52,339 bases of DNA, from positions 1 to 52,339 of the forward strand of contig CAZVRW010000021.1 in NCBI GenBank assembly GCA_964630265.1. Direction: 5' to 3'. Position numbers and translations under genes: made by a program. This DNA is from CAZBWP01 sp964630265 (lineage in GTDB: Bacteria; Pseudomonadota; Alphaproteobacteria; Rhodospirillales; Defluviicoccaceae). The notes beneath the pieces were generated by a model. That model made no database searches. It was not told the DNA's origin and saw nothing but the letters and a program-made list of their open reading frames with translations. This document shows positions 24,725-33,314 of this stretch, piece by piece (position 1 is the stretch's first letter; each line of letters starts with the position of its first letter).

Positions 24725-25672
24725 ATGCCCAAACCCCTTAGAAAGGCGGTCTTCCCGGTCGCCGGCCTCGGCACGCGGTTTCTGCCGGCGACCAAGGCGA
24801 TGCCCAAGGAAATGCTGCCCATCGTCGACAAGCCGTTGATCCAGTATGCGGTCGAGGAGGCGCAGGAAGCCGGCATCGAGGAGTTCATCTTCATCACCGG
24901 TCGCGCCAAGGACGCCATCGAGAATCACTTCGACCACTGCATGGAATTGGAACACGCCCTGATCGCCCGTAACGATCGCCGGGCGCTGGCGTCGGTGCTC
25001 GACTGGATGCCGAAGCCGGGGCACATTTCCTACACCCGCCAGCAACTGCCGCTCGGCCTCGGTCATGCCGTCTGGTGCGCGCGCAATTTCGTCGGCGACG
25101 AGCCGTTCGCCGTGCTGCTGGCCGACGATCTGATCAAGGCCCGCCCCGGCTGCCTGAAGCAGATGGTCGAGGCGCACGCGCAGGTCGGCGGCAATCTGGT
25201 CGCCGTCGAGGAAATCGCGCCGGAGGACACCGGCAGCTACGGCATTCTCGACATCGATTGCGACGACGGCCACCTGGTGCGGGCGCGGGGGCTGGTGGAG
25301 AAACCGGCGCCGGCCACGGCGCCGTCCACCGTCGGCATCATCGGCCGCTATATCCTCCAGCCGATCGTGCTGTCCATCCTCGAACACCAGCAGCAGGGCG
25401 CGGGTGGCGAGATCCAATTGACCGATGGCTTGGCGCGTGCCATCGGCCTGATGCCGTTCCATGGCTTCCGGTTCGATGGTGAGCGCTTCGATTGCGGCAC
25501 CAAGCTGGGGTATCTGGACGCCAACGTCGCCTTCGCGCTCGGCCGCGAGGATCTCGGCGGACGCTTCCGCAGCCGCTTGGAGCAGCGTCTCGCCGGCGCC
25601 AATACCAACAGCGACACCAGCGCCGGCCAGCGGGCGGCGACGACCGAGACGCCGGAAGTGGCGTCGTTGTAA
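24725..25672 (+). CDS. galU: UTP-glucose-1-phosphate uridylyltransferase
   Basis: This 315-residue enzyme makes UDP-glucose from UTP and glucose-1-phosphate. The nucleotide-binding N-terminus is FPVAGLGTRFLPATKAMPKE. ISYTRQQLPLGLGHAVWCA and AVLLADDLI supply the uridine and Mg sites, and VEKP lies in the sugar site. It is the first gene of a sugar-nucleotide operon with ugd (10 bp downstream) and a phosphohexomutase. Its product feeds Ugd and surface polysaccharide synthesis. Confidence 0.97.
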   Translation: MPKPLRKAVFPVAGLGTRFLPATKAMPKEMLPIVDKPLIQYAVEEAQEAGIEEFIFITGRAKDAIENHFDHCMELEHALIARNDRRALASVLDWMPKPGHISYTRQQLPLGLGHAVWCARNFVGDEPFAVLLADDLIKARPGCLKQMVEAHAQVGGNLVAVEEIAPEDTGSYGILDIDCDDGHLVRARGLVEKPAPATAPSTVGIIGRYILQPIVLSILEHQQQGAGGEIQLTDGLARAIGLMPFHGFRFDGERFDCGTKLGYLDANVAFALGREDLGGRFRSRLEQRLAGANTNSDTSAGQRAATTETPEVASL

Positions 25673-25682
25673 GGGGGTCGCC

Positions 25683-27005
25683 ATGAACGTCGCGATGATT
25701 GGCACCGGCTATGTCGGCCTCGTCTCCGGCGCCTGTTTCGCCGAGTTCGGCAACCACGTGGTCTGTGTCGATACCGACCAGGGCAAGATCGATCGGTTGA
25801 ACCAGGGCGAAATCCCGATCTACGAGCCGGGTCTGGACGCATTGGTGGACGGCAACGTCCGTGCCGGCCGGCTCGCCTTCTCGACCGATCTTGCCGAGGC
25901 CGTCCCCGCGGCCGATGCGGTGTTCATCGCCGTCGGCACGCCGAGCCGCCGCGGTGATGGCCACGCCGACCTCTCCTACGTGTTTGCGGCGACCCGCCAG
26001 ATCGCCCACGCGCTCAACGGCTACACGGTGGTTGTCACCAAGTCGACGGTGCCCGTCGGCACCGGCGACGAGGTCGCCAGGATCATCCGCGAGGAACGTC
26101 CCGACGCTGATGTCGACGTCGTCTCCAATCCGGAATTCTTGCGTGAAGGTTCGGCGATCAACGACTTCATGCGCCCCGATCGCGTCGTCATCGGCACCGA
26201 CAGCGAACGCGCCCGCGAGGTGATGCGGCAGCTCTATCGCGTGCTCTACCTGTTCGAGACGCCGATCGTCTTCACCTCCCGCGTCACCTCGGAGCTGATC
26301 AAGTACGCGGCCAATGCCTTCCTCGCCACCAAGATCACCTACATCAACGAAATGGCCGATCTCTGCGAGAAACTCGGGGCCGACGTGCACGACGTCGCCC
26401 GCGGCATCGGCCTCGATGGCCGGATCGGCCGCAAGTTCCTGCATCCCGGGCCGGGCTACGGCGGCTCGTGCTTTCCCAAGGACACGCTGGCGCTGGTGCG
26501 CACCGCCCAGGACGTCGGCTGCCCGGCACGGATCGTCGAAACGGTGATCGCCCACAACGACGAGCGCAAGGTGCGGATGGCCGACAAGATCATCGCCGCC
26601 TGCGGCGGCTCCGTCGACGGCAAGGCCATCGCCGTGCTGGGGCTCACCTTCAAGCCCAACACCGATGACATGCGGGACTCGCCGAGCCTGGCGATCGTCC
26701 CGGCCTTGCAACGGGCCGGCGCCACCGTTCGCGCCTATGACCCCGAGGGCATGGCGGAGGCGAAGGCGCTGCTGCCCGACGGCGTCGTCTACTGCGCCGA
26801 TGCCTATGCCACCATGGACGGGGCGGATGCGCTCTGTATCGTCACCGAGTGGAACGAATTCCGCGGTCTGGACCTTCGCCGGATGAAAACGCTGCTCGCG
26901 CGGCCGGTGGTGATCGATCTTCGGAACATCTACGAACCGCAGGAGATGGCGAGCCACGGCTTCGACTACAGCTGCGTCGGCCGGCCGTCATTGCCACCTG
27001 CCTGA
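25683..27005 (+). CDS. ugd: UDP-glucose 6-dehydrogenase
   Basis: This 440-residue enzyme oxidises UDP-glucose to UDP-glucuronate using two NAD+. The N-terminal Rossmann motif is MIGTGYVGLVSGACFAEFG and the catalytic Cys lies in GPGYGGSCFPKDT. The conserved helix SELIKYAANAFLATKITYINE and the C-terminal UDP-binding domain LTFKPNTDDMRDSPS are intact. The ATG follows TAAGGGGG. It acts directly on the GalU product and supplies acidic sugar precursors for exopolysaccharide or LPS. Confidence 0.97.
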   Translation: MNVAMIGTGYVGLVSGACFAEFGNHVVCVDTDQGKIDRLNQGEIPIYEPGLDALVDGNVRAGRLAFSTDLAEAVPAADAVFIAVGTPSRRGDGHADLSYVFAATRQIAHALNGYTVVVTKSTVPVGTGDEVARIIREERPDADVDVVSNPEFLREGSAINDFMRPDRVVIGTDSERAREVMRQLYRVLYLFETPIVFTSRVTSELIKYAANAFLATKITYINEMADLCEKLGADVHDVARGIGLDGRIGRKFLHPGPGYGGSCFPKDTLALVRTAQDVGCPARIVETVIAHNDERKVRMADKIIAACGGSVDGKAIAVLGLTFKPNTDDMRDSPSLAIVPALQRAGATVRAYDPEGMAEAKALLPDGVVYCADAYATMDGADALCIVTEWNEFRGLDLRRMKTLLARPVVIDLRNIYEPQEMASHGFDYSCVGRPSLPPA

Positions 27006-27058
27006 GCACCACCCCCTGAGCACCACCCCCTGAGCAACACTTCCTGGGCGCCATCCCC
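27003..27058. repeat. 14-bp tandem repeat beginning at the ugd stop codon
   Basis: Two perfect units of TGAGCACCACCCCC are followed by two decayed ones. The first TGA is the ugd stop and the second unit repeats it out of phase. The array fills most of the spacer before the phosphohexomutase gene. Confidence 0.9.
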
Positions 27059-27101
27059 TGACCGTCATTATCTTGTGGCGCCGCGCGCCGGAGAGCACGC
27101 C

Positions 27102-28496
27102 ATGACCGCTGCCATGACCCTGCACCCGACCATTCTGCGCGAGTACGACATTCGCGGCATCGTCGGTGAGACGTTGACGGAAGCGGCGGTCGAGGCGGTG
27201 GGCCGCGCCTATGGCACCCGGCTCCGCCGCCTGGGCGGGCAGACCGTCGCCGTCGGCTATGACGGCCGACTCAGTTCGCCGACGCTGGCGGCGCGGCTCG
27301 AAGCCGGGCTCGCGGCCAGTGGTATCGACGTCAAGCGCATCGGCTGCGGGCCGACGCCGATGCTGTATTTCGCCACCCACCACCTCGGCACCGACGGCGG
27401 CCTGATCATCACCGGCTCGCACAATCCGCCCGATTACAATGGCATCAAGATGGTGTTGCAGGGCAAGCCGTTCTTCGGCGAGGACATCCGCGCCATCGGC
27501 CGCCTTGCCGCCACCGGCGACTTCGAGAGCGGTGCCGGCACCGTCGTCGACGCCCCGGTGCTCGCGGCCTACGTGGACCGGCTGCTCGCCGGCTTCGTTC
27601 CCGGGCGGCCGCTCGCCGTCGCCTGGGACCCCGGCAACGGCGCAGCCGCGGCGGTGCTCCCCGATCTCGTCGCCCGGCTGCCGGGCCGCCACGTGGTGAT
27701 CAATGGCACCGTGGACGGTCGGTTTCCGGCGCACCATCCGGACCCGACGGTCGAGGAAAACCTGGAGCAACTGAAGGCCACCGTGCGCGAGACTGGCGCC
27801 GACCTCGGCATCGCCTTTGATGGCGACAGTGACCGCATCGGCGTCGTCGATGGCCAGACGCGCGTGGTCTGGGGCGATCAGCTCCTGCTCATTCTGGCGC
27901 GCGAGGTGCTGGCGGCGCGGCCCGGGGCGACGATCATCGCCGACGTCAAGACCAGCCAGGCGTTCTTCGACGAGATCACGCGGCTGGGCGGCGTGCCGCG
28001 GATGGCGCGGACCGGGCATTCGCTGATCAAGACGCTGATGGCCGAGACCGGCGCGCCCATCGCCGGCGAGATGAGTGGCCACATCTTCTTCGCCCACGAC
28101 TACTACGGTTTCGACGACGCCCTCTATGCCGCGGTGCGGCTGCTCTCGGTGCTGGGCAATGCCGCGTCCACCCTGGCGGAGATGCGCGATGCCATGCCGG
28201 CGCTGCTGAACACGCCGGAGCTGCGCTTCGACTGTCCCGAGGAGCGCAAGTTCCAGGTCGTCGAGGAGGTGCGGTCGCGGTTGAACGGCATGGGCGACAT
28301 CCAGGTCATCGCCATCGACGGCGTGCGCGTCGTCTCCAATGGCGGCTGGTGGCTGCTGCGCGCTTCCAACACCCAGCCGGTGCTGGTCGGCCGCTGCGAG
28401 GCGGCGGACGCCGAAGGGCTCCGGCGGCAACTCGCCGCGCTCACCGGCCAGCTCCGCGCCAGCGGCATCGAGCCGCCGGAGATCGTCCTGCCCTGA
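27102..28496 (+). CDS. Phosphomannomutase/phosphoglucomutase
   Basis: This 464-residue member of the alpha-D-phosphohexomutase family begins TILREYDIRGIVGETL. Its phosphoserine loop is TGSHNPPDYNG, the metal-binding loop is DGDSDRIG, and GEMSGHIFF forms the sugar-binding loop. This subgroup interconverts mannose-6-P/mannose-1-P and glucose-6-P/glucose-1-P, feeding GDP-mannose and UDP-glucose synthesis. The ATG at 27102 follows CGGAGAG. A separate, longer pgm at 35719 suggests that this copy mainly serves mannose. Confidence 0.95.
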   Translation: MTAAMTLHPTILREYDIRGIVGETLTEAAVEAVGRAYGTRLRRLGGQTVAVGYDGRLSSPTLAARLEAGLAASGIDVKRIGCGPTPMLYFATHHLGTDGGLIITGSHNPPDYNGIKMVLQGKPFFGEDIRAIGRLAATGDFESGAGTVVDAPVLAAYVDRLLAGFVPGRPLAVAWDPGNGAAAAVLPDLVARLPGRHVVINGTVDGRFPAHHPDPTVEENLEQLKATVRETGADLGIAFDGDSDRIGVVDGQTRVVWGDQLLLILAREVLAARPGATIIADVKTSQAFFDEITRLGGVPRMARTGHSLIKTLMAETGAPIAGEMSGHIFFAHDYYGFDDALYAAVRLLSVLGNAASTLAEMRDAMPALLNTPELRFDCPEERKFQVVEEVRSRLNGMGDIQVIAIDGVRVVSNGGWWLLRASNTQPVLVGRCEAADAEGLRRQLAALTGQLRASGIEPPEIVLP

Positions 28497-28523
28497 GGGC
28501 GGCGCCCGCCGGCGGATCGCCGG

Positions 28524-28571
28524 TCCCGAAATCGCCCCGTCTGAAATCGGCCCGTCTGAAATCGGCCCGTC
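28524..28571. repeat. 15-bp tandem repeat (TCTGAAATCGGCCCG)
   Basis: Two exact units and one diverged unit lie in the 165-bp spacer downstream of the phosphohexomutase stop. No promoter or gene is obvious in the rest of the spacer. Confidence 0.85.
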
Positions 28572-28661
28572 GTTGACGGTTCGGAAACCCGACTCCGCGC
28601 AGGATCCGCTCCCGGGGCGGACGAACGTCCGCCGCCGCAGCCGTCGACGGAGTGAGCGATC

Positions 28662-29078
28662 ATGTCACGCCAAGCCCGCCAGCCACGGCCGCCCGCCGAC
28701 GCGACCGTGCCCAACCACCGCCTGTGCAAGTATGTCGAGTTCGTCCACGCCGGATCGACCTGTTCGCTGGTTGTCGCCTTCGATCCGGATGGTGTCATCG
28801 AAGGGGTCGTGCCGGCGGCCCGGCCCGACGGCCTCCCGGCGCCGACGGGCGGCATCGGCGACGTCGCGGCCCTCGTCTCCATGCTGTTGACCTACGGCGT
28901 CTCCCTTGATCGCATCGCCGATGCCCTCGGTCGGGACGCGGGGGCGGCGCCGCTGGCCCAGGCCCTCGTCGCCTTCCTCGCACGCGTCGAGACGGCGGAG
29001 GGCGCGATGGTGCGGTCCCGCTATCTCGCCTCCGAACTCGCCCGGCTGTCGGCGGTGGGCAGCGATCTGGCCCGCTGA
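28662..29078 (+). CDS. Small TSCPD-domain-like protein
   Basis: This 138-residue protein has a core (CKYVEFVHAGSTCSLVVAFD, then a loop, then LVSMLLTYGVSLDRIADAL) resembling the TSCPD domain found at the C-terminus of class II ribonucleotide reductases and as free-standing proteins in Alphaproteobacteria. It has no membrane segment. It is the first of four small genes in a row on the plus strand. The resemblance is by eye and the function is unknown. Confidence 0.7.
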   Translation: MSRQARQPRPPADATVPNHRLCKYVEFVHAGSTCSLVVAFDPDGVIEGVVPAARPDGLPAPTGGIGDVAALVSMLLTYGVSLDRIADALGRDAGAAPLAQALVAFLARVETAEGAMVRSRYLASELARLSAVGSDLAR

Positions 29079-29128
29079 TCCGCCAGCCCCGCCTGTGCCT
29101 GCCGTTCCCCCACTGATGAGAGCCCCGA

Positions 29129-29497
29129 ATGCTGACGGAGTTGCGGAAGATCATCTTTCCGGATCACGACCTGGCCGATGCGATCACCCACCACGATCGG
29201 CTCACCGAGGCCCGGCTGCCGGCCGGCTCGGTCTATTCCCTCTCGGTGACCGAGACGCCCGAGCCGTGTGCGCTGCTGACCATTCGCCGGACCAGCGCCA
29301 ATGAGCTGCAATCGGTCTATTTCGATCGCCACTTCCTCATCGCCGCGATGCTCCGCTACTGCATCGACCAGCGCGTGATCATCCCGAAACGCGCCAAGAA
29401 ATGGATCGAGGTGGCGGAGCGGCAGATGGTGCTGGTGCTGCGCATCGACGACAACACCTTCAAGGCGCCGGAAAGCTACTACTACGTCATTCTGTGA
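29129..29497 (+). CDS. Protein of unknown function (122 residues)
   Basis: This compact soluble protein has a mixed alpha/beta pattern, a basic helix (IIPKRAKKWIEVAERQ) and an aromatic C-terminal strand ESYYYVIL. I do not recognise the family. It begins 51 bp after the TSCPD-like gene and ends 45 bp before the HPt gene, so it is likely co-transcribed with them. Confidence 0.7.
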   Translation: MLTELRKIIFPDHDLADAITHHDRLTEARLPAGSVYSLSVTETPEPCALLTIRRTSANELQSVYFDRHFLIAAMLRYCIDQRVIIPKRAKKWIEVAERQMVLVLRIDDNTFKAPESYYYVIL

Positions 29498-29541
29498 CGA
29501 CAACGCCCGGCCGGCGCGCGCCCCCGGACAGGAGACCCCCC

Positions 29542-29952
29542 ATGAGCCAAGTCCCCCCCACCGCTGACACCGTCGACGTCACCCTCGACCAGGCGGCGCT
29601 CGACAATCTGCGGGCGATCGGCCGGCCCGGCATGCCGAGCGTGCTCGGACGGGTCATCGAGACCTATCTGCGCCTCGCGCCCGGGTTGCTGCAGCAGTTG
29701 CGCGACGCCATCCGCGGCGGAGCGGATCCGGACGCCCTGCGACATGCCGCGCATAGTCTTAAATCGAGCAGCGCCAACCTCGGCGCCCTGGGGCTGGCGG
29801 CGCTGTGCAAGGATCTCGAATTCCTCGGGCGGAACGGCACCACCGCCGGCGCCGACGCGCTGCTCGGCCGCGTCGAGGCGTTGTTCCCGCGCGTCTGCGA
29901 GCAACTCACCCGCGAACTCGAGAAGCTGACGGCGACGGCGTCGGTCGGTTAA
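29542..29952 (+). CDS. Free-standing HPt phosphotransfer protein
   Basis: This 136-residue helical protein consists of one HPt domain. The phospho-accepting His71 lies in AAHSLKSSSANLGA, the canonical HPt motif. Such proteins shuttle phosphoryl groups between hybrid kinases and response regulators. No hybrid kinase is adjacent; the nearest receiver proteins in the window are the REC-GGDEF-EAL protein about 0.5 kb downstream (opposite strand) and the LuxO-type regulator. The ATG follows AGGAGA. Confidence 0.93.
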   Translation: MSQVPPTADTVDVTLDQAALDNLRAIGRPGMPSVLGRVIETYLRLAPGLLQQLRDAIRGGADPDALRHAAHSLKSSSANLGALGLAALCKDLEFLGRNGTTAGADALLGRVEALFPRVCEQLTRELEKLTATASVG

Positions 29953-30036
29953 CCGGCCGATAACCGACCGACCGCTACGCTGGCGTCCGAGCGAAGCCTG
30001 CCGCGGCAGGCGGCGCCGATCAGCGAGGAGACACCG

Positions 30037-30366
30037 ATGGACGCCACAACCTTCACCAGCCCGGTGGGCGCGCCGACGACGCCGGCGGCCTTCCTCAACA
30101 CCATCCGCACGTTCCCGCGCACCGCCTGGAACGCCTATCCCAACAAGCACTACTACGGCATGATCTCCGTCGAGCAGGTGGACGGCGGCTGGCTGGTCGG
30201 CATCAGCCCCACCGGCGCCGGCGACCGCATCAACGAAGCCTTCTATCCGGCGGTCGAGGAAGAGCGGCTGGCCATGGAGGTCGGTCGCAAGATGCACCCC
30301 ACCCTGATCTGCACCTGCGCCGGCGCCTGCGCCTGCTTCGCCGAGGGCTGCTCGGTCAAGCCCTGA
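30037..30366 (+). CDS. Small Cys-rich-tail protein of unknown function
   Basis: This 109-residue soluble protein has a C-terminus packed with cysteines (CTCAGACACFAEGC, five Cys in 14 residues), possibly a metal site. The body contains RTAWNAYPNKHYYGMISVEQ. The family is not recognised. The ATG follows GAGGAG. It ends the four-gene plus-strand series and is followed by an intrinsic terminator. Confidence 0.72.
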   Translation: MDATTFTSPVGAPTTPAAFLNTIRTFPRTAWNAYPNKHYYGMISVEQVDGGWLVGISPTGAGDRINEAFYPAVEEERLAMEVGRKMHPTLICTCAGACACFAEGCSVKP

Positions 30367-30421
30367 GCCCACGGGTACCGGGGGATGCACCCCCGGGGCC
30401 GCTCGGCGGCTGTTTTCGCGC

Positions 30422-30450
30422 GCGCCGCCCCGTCGGGCGGCGCTTCTTCT
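30422..30450 (+). terminator. Intrinsic terminator after the small-gene series
   Basis: A perfect 9-bp stem GCGCCGCCC/GGGCGGCGC with a CGTC tetraloop is followed by TTCTTCT on the plus strand. It sits 56 bp after the Cys-tail gene, between convergent genes. Confidence 0.85.
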
Positions 30451-30480
30451 ATGCGGCGACGGTGCTATGCGGCGACGGTG
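30449..30480. repeat. 16-bp tandem duplication at the stop of the GGDEF-EAL gene
   Basis: CTATGCGGCGACGGTG occurs twice in tandem. Read on the minus strand, the last five codons plus the TAG stop of the GGDEF-EAL gene are copied directly after the stop. Confidence 0.9.
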
Positions 30481-32696
30481 CGGCTGGCGGCCTCGCGCAG
30501 CCAGACCTCGAAGGCGCGGGCGGGCAACGGCCGGCTGATCAGATAGCCCTGCACCTGGTCGCAGCCGACGCCCCGCAAGAAGTCCAGCTGCTCGCGGTTC
30601 TCGACGCCCTCGGCGACGGTGATCAGGTCCAGGTTGTGGGCGAGCGCCACGGTGGCGTTGATGATGGCGGCGTCGCTGGGGTCCCGGGGCACATTGCCGA
30701 CGAACGAGCGATCGATCTTCAGTTCGCTCAACGGCAGCCGCTTCAGGTAGTTGAGGGACGAATAGCCGGTGCCGAAGTCGTCGATCGAAATGCCGACGCC
30801 GAGCGCCTTGATCTGCTTCAGCACGTCGACGCTGAGGTCGATGTCGTCGACGAGAACGCTCTCCGTCAGCTCCAGGATCAGCTTGCTCGGGTCGAGGCCG
30901 CTGTCGCGCAACGCCTCGGCGATGCGCGTTTTCAGCGAGCGCTGCACGAACTGCCCGGCGGACAGGTTGACCGCCACCTTCAATGGCGGCAGGCCGGCGC
31001 GCTGCCAGGCCGCCGCCTGGGCGCAGGCCTGGCGGATCACCCATTCGCCGATGGGGACGATCAGGCCGGTTTCCTCGGCGATCGGCACGAACTCCGCCGG
31101 CGAGATGAGCGTCCCCGACGTGTGCTCCCAGCGCAGCAAGGCCTCGGCGCTGACGATCCGATCGCCCCGCAGGTCCAGCTTCGGCTGATAGTGAAGCACC
31201 AGTTCGCCATGCCGGATCGCCTGGCGCAGGTCCACCTCCAGCGAGATCTTGCGCATCAGCTTGGTTTGCAGGTGATGCGAGAAGAAGCGATGGCGATTGC
31301 GGCCTTGCGCCTTGGCGTCATACATCGCCGCCTCGGCGTTCTTCAGCAACTCCTCGCCGGTGCCCCCGTCGCTCGGATACATGGCGATGCCGATGCTGGC
31401 GGTGAGCGTCACCTCGCGTTCGCCGACGGTGAAGCTCTCGGACAGCACGCCGGCGATGCGTCGGGCCACCGAGGCGGCACCGTCGGCGCCGCGGATGTCG
31501 GTCAGCAGCACCACGAACTCGTCGCCGCCGTGACGGGTGGCCGCGGCGCGGCCGGGCAGGGTGAAGTCGATGACGTGGAACTTGGTGCCATGGCGCGACA
31601 CCGCGTCGCCGATGCGCAGCGACGTGAACAGCCGGTCGGCGGCGTCGCGCAACAGGCTATCGCCTACGTCATGGCCGAAGATGTCATTGATCTTCTTGAA
31701 ATTATCCAGGTCGATGAACAGCACGGCCGGGTTGCCGGTGGTGCCGCCGTCGCGTTTCAGCGCGGTTTCCAACAGGTTCTTCAACAGCGAGCGGTTCGGC
31801 AACCCGGTGGTCGGATCGTAGTATGCCAGGAACGTGATCCGCTCCTCCGAGCGCTTGCGTTCGGTGATGTCCTGGGCGATGCCGACGATGCGGGTGACGC
31901 GGCCGCGGGCGTCGCGATGAATCTCGGCTTCCTGATGGATGAACTTCGCGTCTCCGCCTGGGACGTCGATCCAATGTTCGAGCTTGAGCCGCTGGCCCTG
32001 GCGGATCGAGCGGCGGACCTCCCGCGCCACGCCGGCGCGGCTCGCGGGCTCGATCAGGTCGAGGAAGGTTGTGAAGCAGAGCTTGGGGCCGTCGACGGGC
32101 AGACCGAGGATTTCGCGGAGGGTGCGGGAACACTGCGCCACCTGGGTCGACCGTCGCCATTCCCAGTGACCGATCTTGGCGATCCGCTGGGCGTGCGCCA
32201 GTTGCGCCTCGCTGGCCTGCAGCTGGTCGTAGACCCGCTTCGAGCGGATGATGTACCGCAGCCGGCGGCCGAGCATCAGGAAGTTCAGCGGCTTGCGGAA
32301 GAAGGTGGTCGCCCCGGCCTCGAACGCCGTGTCGATCCACTCCAGGTCGTCCAGGCCGGTGATCATGACGATCGGCGCCAGGCGGCCTTCTGGCAGGGCG
32401 CGGATTGCCCGGCAGGTCTCGAAGCCGTCGACGCAGGGCATCAGCACGTCGAGCAGCACCACGTCCGGCGGTGCCCGGCGAAACGCCTCGATGCCGGCGA
32501 TCCCGTCGGCGGCTTCCTCCACGAGATAGCCCTCGCAGCGGAGGGCGCTGCCAACGGCGATGCGGGTGCCTTCGTCGTCGTCGATCAGGAGGATCCGCCC
32601 GGCATCGGTGTCCTCGGCGACCGCTTCGAAGCTGTCGGACGCGGCGGCGGCCGGAACCGTCAGGCAGCCAGGGGTAACATCCGACGCATTCGCCAT
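30465..32696 (-). CDS. REC-PAS-GGDEF-EAL cyclic-di-GMP protein
   Basis: This 743-residue protein has a receiver domain (about 35-150, Asp in VVLLDVLMP), a PAS domain ending VGIAQDITERKRSEE, a GGDEF domain with intact HGGDEF, and an EAL domain with AEALLRW and the DDFGTGYSSL loop. Synthesis and hydrolysis motifs are both complete, so it could make or degrade cyclic-di-GMP under phosphorylation control. An unusual segment of about 20 residues (TKFHVIDFTLPGRAAAT) interrupts the GGDEF domain just before its active site. The ATG at 32696 is preferred over an upstream TTG. Confidence 0.93.
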   Translation of the reverse strand: MANASDVTPGCLTVPAAAASDSFEAVAEDTDAGRILLIDDDEGTRIAVGSALRCEGYLVEEAADGIAGIEAFRRAPPDVVLLDVLMPCVDGFETCRAIRALPEGRLAPIVMITGLDDLEWIDTAFEAGATTFFRKPLNFLMLGRRLRYIIRSKRVYDQLQASEAQLAHAQRIAKIGHWEWRRSTQVAQCSRTLREILGLPVDGPKLCFTTFLDLIEPASRAGVAREVRRSIRQGQRLKLEHWIDVPGGDAKFIHQEAEIHRDARGRVTRIVGIAQDITERKRSEERITFLAYYDPTTGLPNRSLLKNLLETALKRDGGTTGNPAVLFIDLDNFKKINDIFGHDVGDSLLRDAADRLFTSLRIGDAVSRHGTKFHVIDFTLPGRAAATRHGGDEFVVLLTDIRGADGAASVARRIAGVLSESFTVGEREVTLTASIGIAMYPSDGGTGEELLKNAEAAMYDAKAQGRNRHRFFSHHLQTKLMRKISLEVDLRQAIRHGELVLHYQPKLDLRGDRIVSAEALLRWEHTSGTLISPAEFVPIAEETGLIVPIGEWVIRQACAQAAAWQRAGLPPLKVAVNLSAGQFVQRSLKTRIAEALRDSGLDPSKLILELTESVLVDDIDLSVDVLKQIKALGVGISIDDFGTGYSSLNYLKRLPLSELKIDRSFVGNVPRDPSDAAIINATVALAHNLDLITVAEGVENREQLDFLRGVGCDQVQGYLISRPLPARAFEVWLREAASRTVAA

Positions 32697-33314
32697 GGGC
32701 TTCCGACCGACTCTCGAGCACGGAACCTGTTCTGCGCGCGACAAAGCGTCCCCGAGCGGTGTCGTCCTTGCGGTGGCCTCCGGTGGAGGGCGCGCAGGTT
32801 TCGTTCAAATTCGCTTTGAGCACCGTGACGCATCTCGCTTAAGAATTGGTTTCACGAAGCGGTTCGGCGGAAGCGGTGCGGCGGGGGCACGTGCGGCAGC
32901 GGCCGCTTGACGGCCGCATGCCGGCCGATATCTCTTGCAAACGGGCGGCTTGCCCCGCCGCCCGCCGCCCGCCGCCGCCGCCGCCGCCCGCCGCCGCCGC
33001 CGCCCGCCGCCGCCAAATGTGTGACGCAGGCGGTTCGCGACGGGCGGGAAAGTCCTACATAATCCTACATAACCCTACAAAATCCTACATTTGCAACGGC
33101 CGCGAAAACTGATATCGTTTAGAATCAATGCTTTATGGATTTTTACAAGCACTTAGCGGGATTCCAGGCGGCTTTTTTTGGGATACATCGTGACTCTGGA
33201 CGGACGACAGGTGGAGCGTCGAACGCCCACTTGGGCGCATCGCGATGCGTCGGATGGGGCGATCGGGGGCTCCGCCGCCGCCGCGGCCGCGTGCCCGAAG
33301 CCGGGGCGTCGGTG
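32697..33314. other. 618-bp divergent intergenic region with CCG-rich tract and 10-bp iterons
   Basis: The region holds a run of CCGCC-type triplets (32952-33013), an AT-rich segment with four phased 10-bp repeats (33051-33090), and the promoters for the divergent GGDEF-EAL and gamma-glutamylcyclotransferase-like genes. No gene in it is supported; the frame reading into the plus-strand gene from 33135 lacks protein-like sequence. Confidence 0.7.
33051..33090. repeat. Four phased 10-bp direct repeats (ATGTAGGATT on the minus strand)
   Basis: AGTCCTACAT, AATCCTACAT, AACCCTACAA and AATCCTACAT follow each other at exactly 10 bp. Helical phasing in a locally AT-rich patch of a GC-rich genome suggests a cooperative regulator binding site rather than random repetition. 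Confidence 0.8.

Noticed and set aside
30462..32819. Plus-strand frame of 785 codons opposite the GGDEF-EAL gene
   Set aside because: No recognisable protein; the minus strand has intact REC, PAS, GGDEF and EAL motifs.
33135..33314. Upstream extension of the gamma-glutamylcyclotransferase gene
   Set aside because: The extra 60 residues do not resemble protein and the family N-terminus begins at the ATG at 33315.
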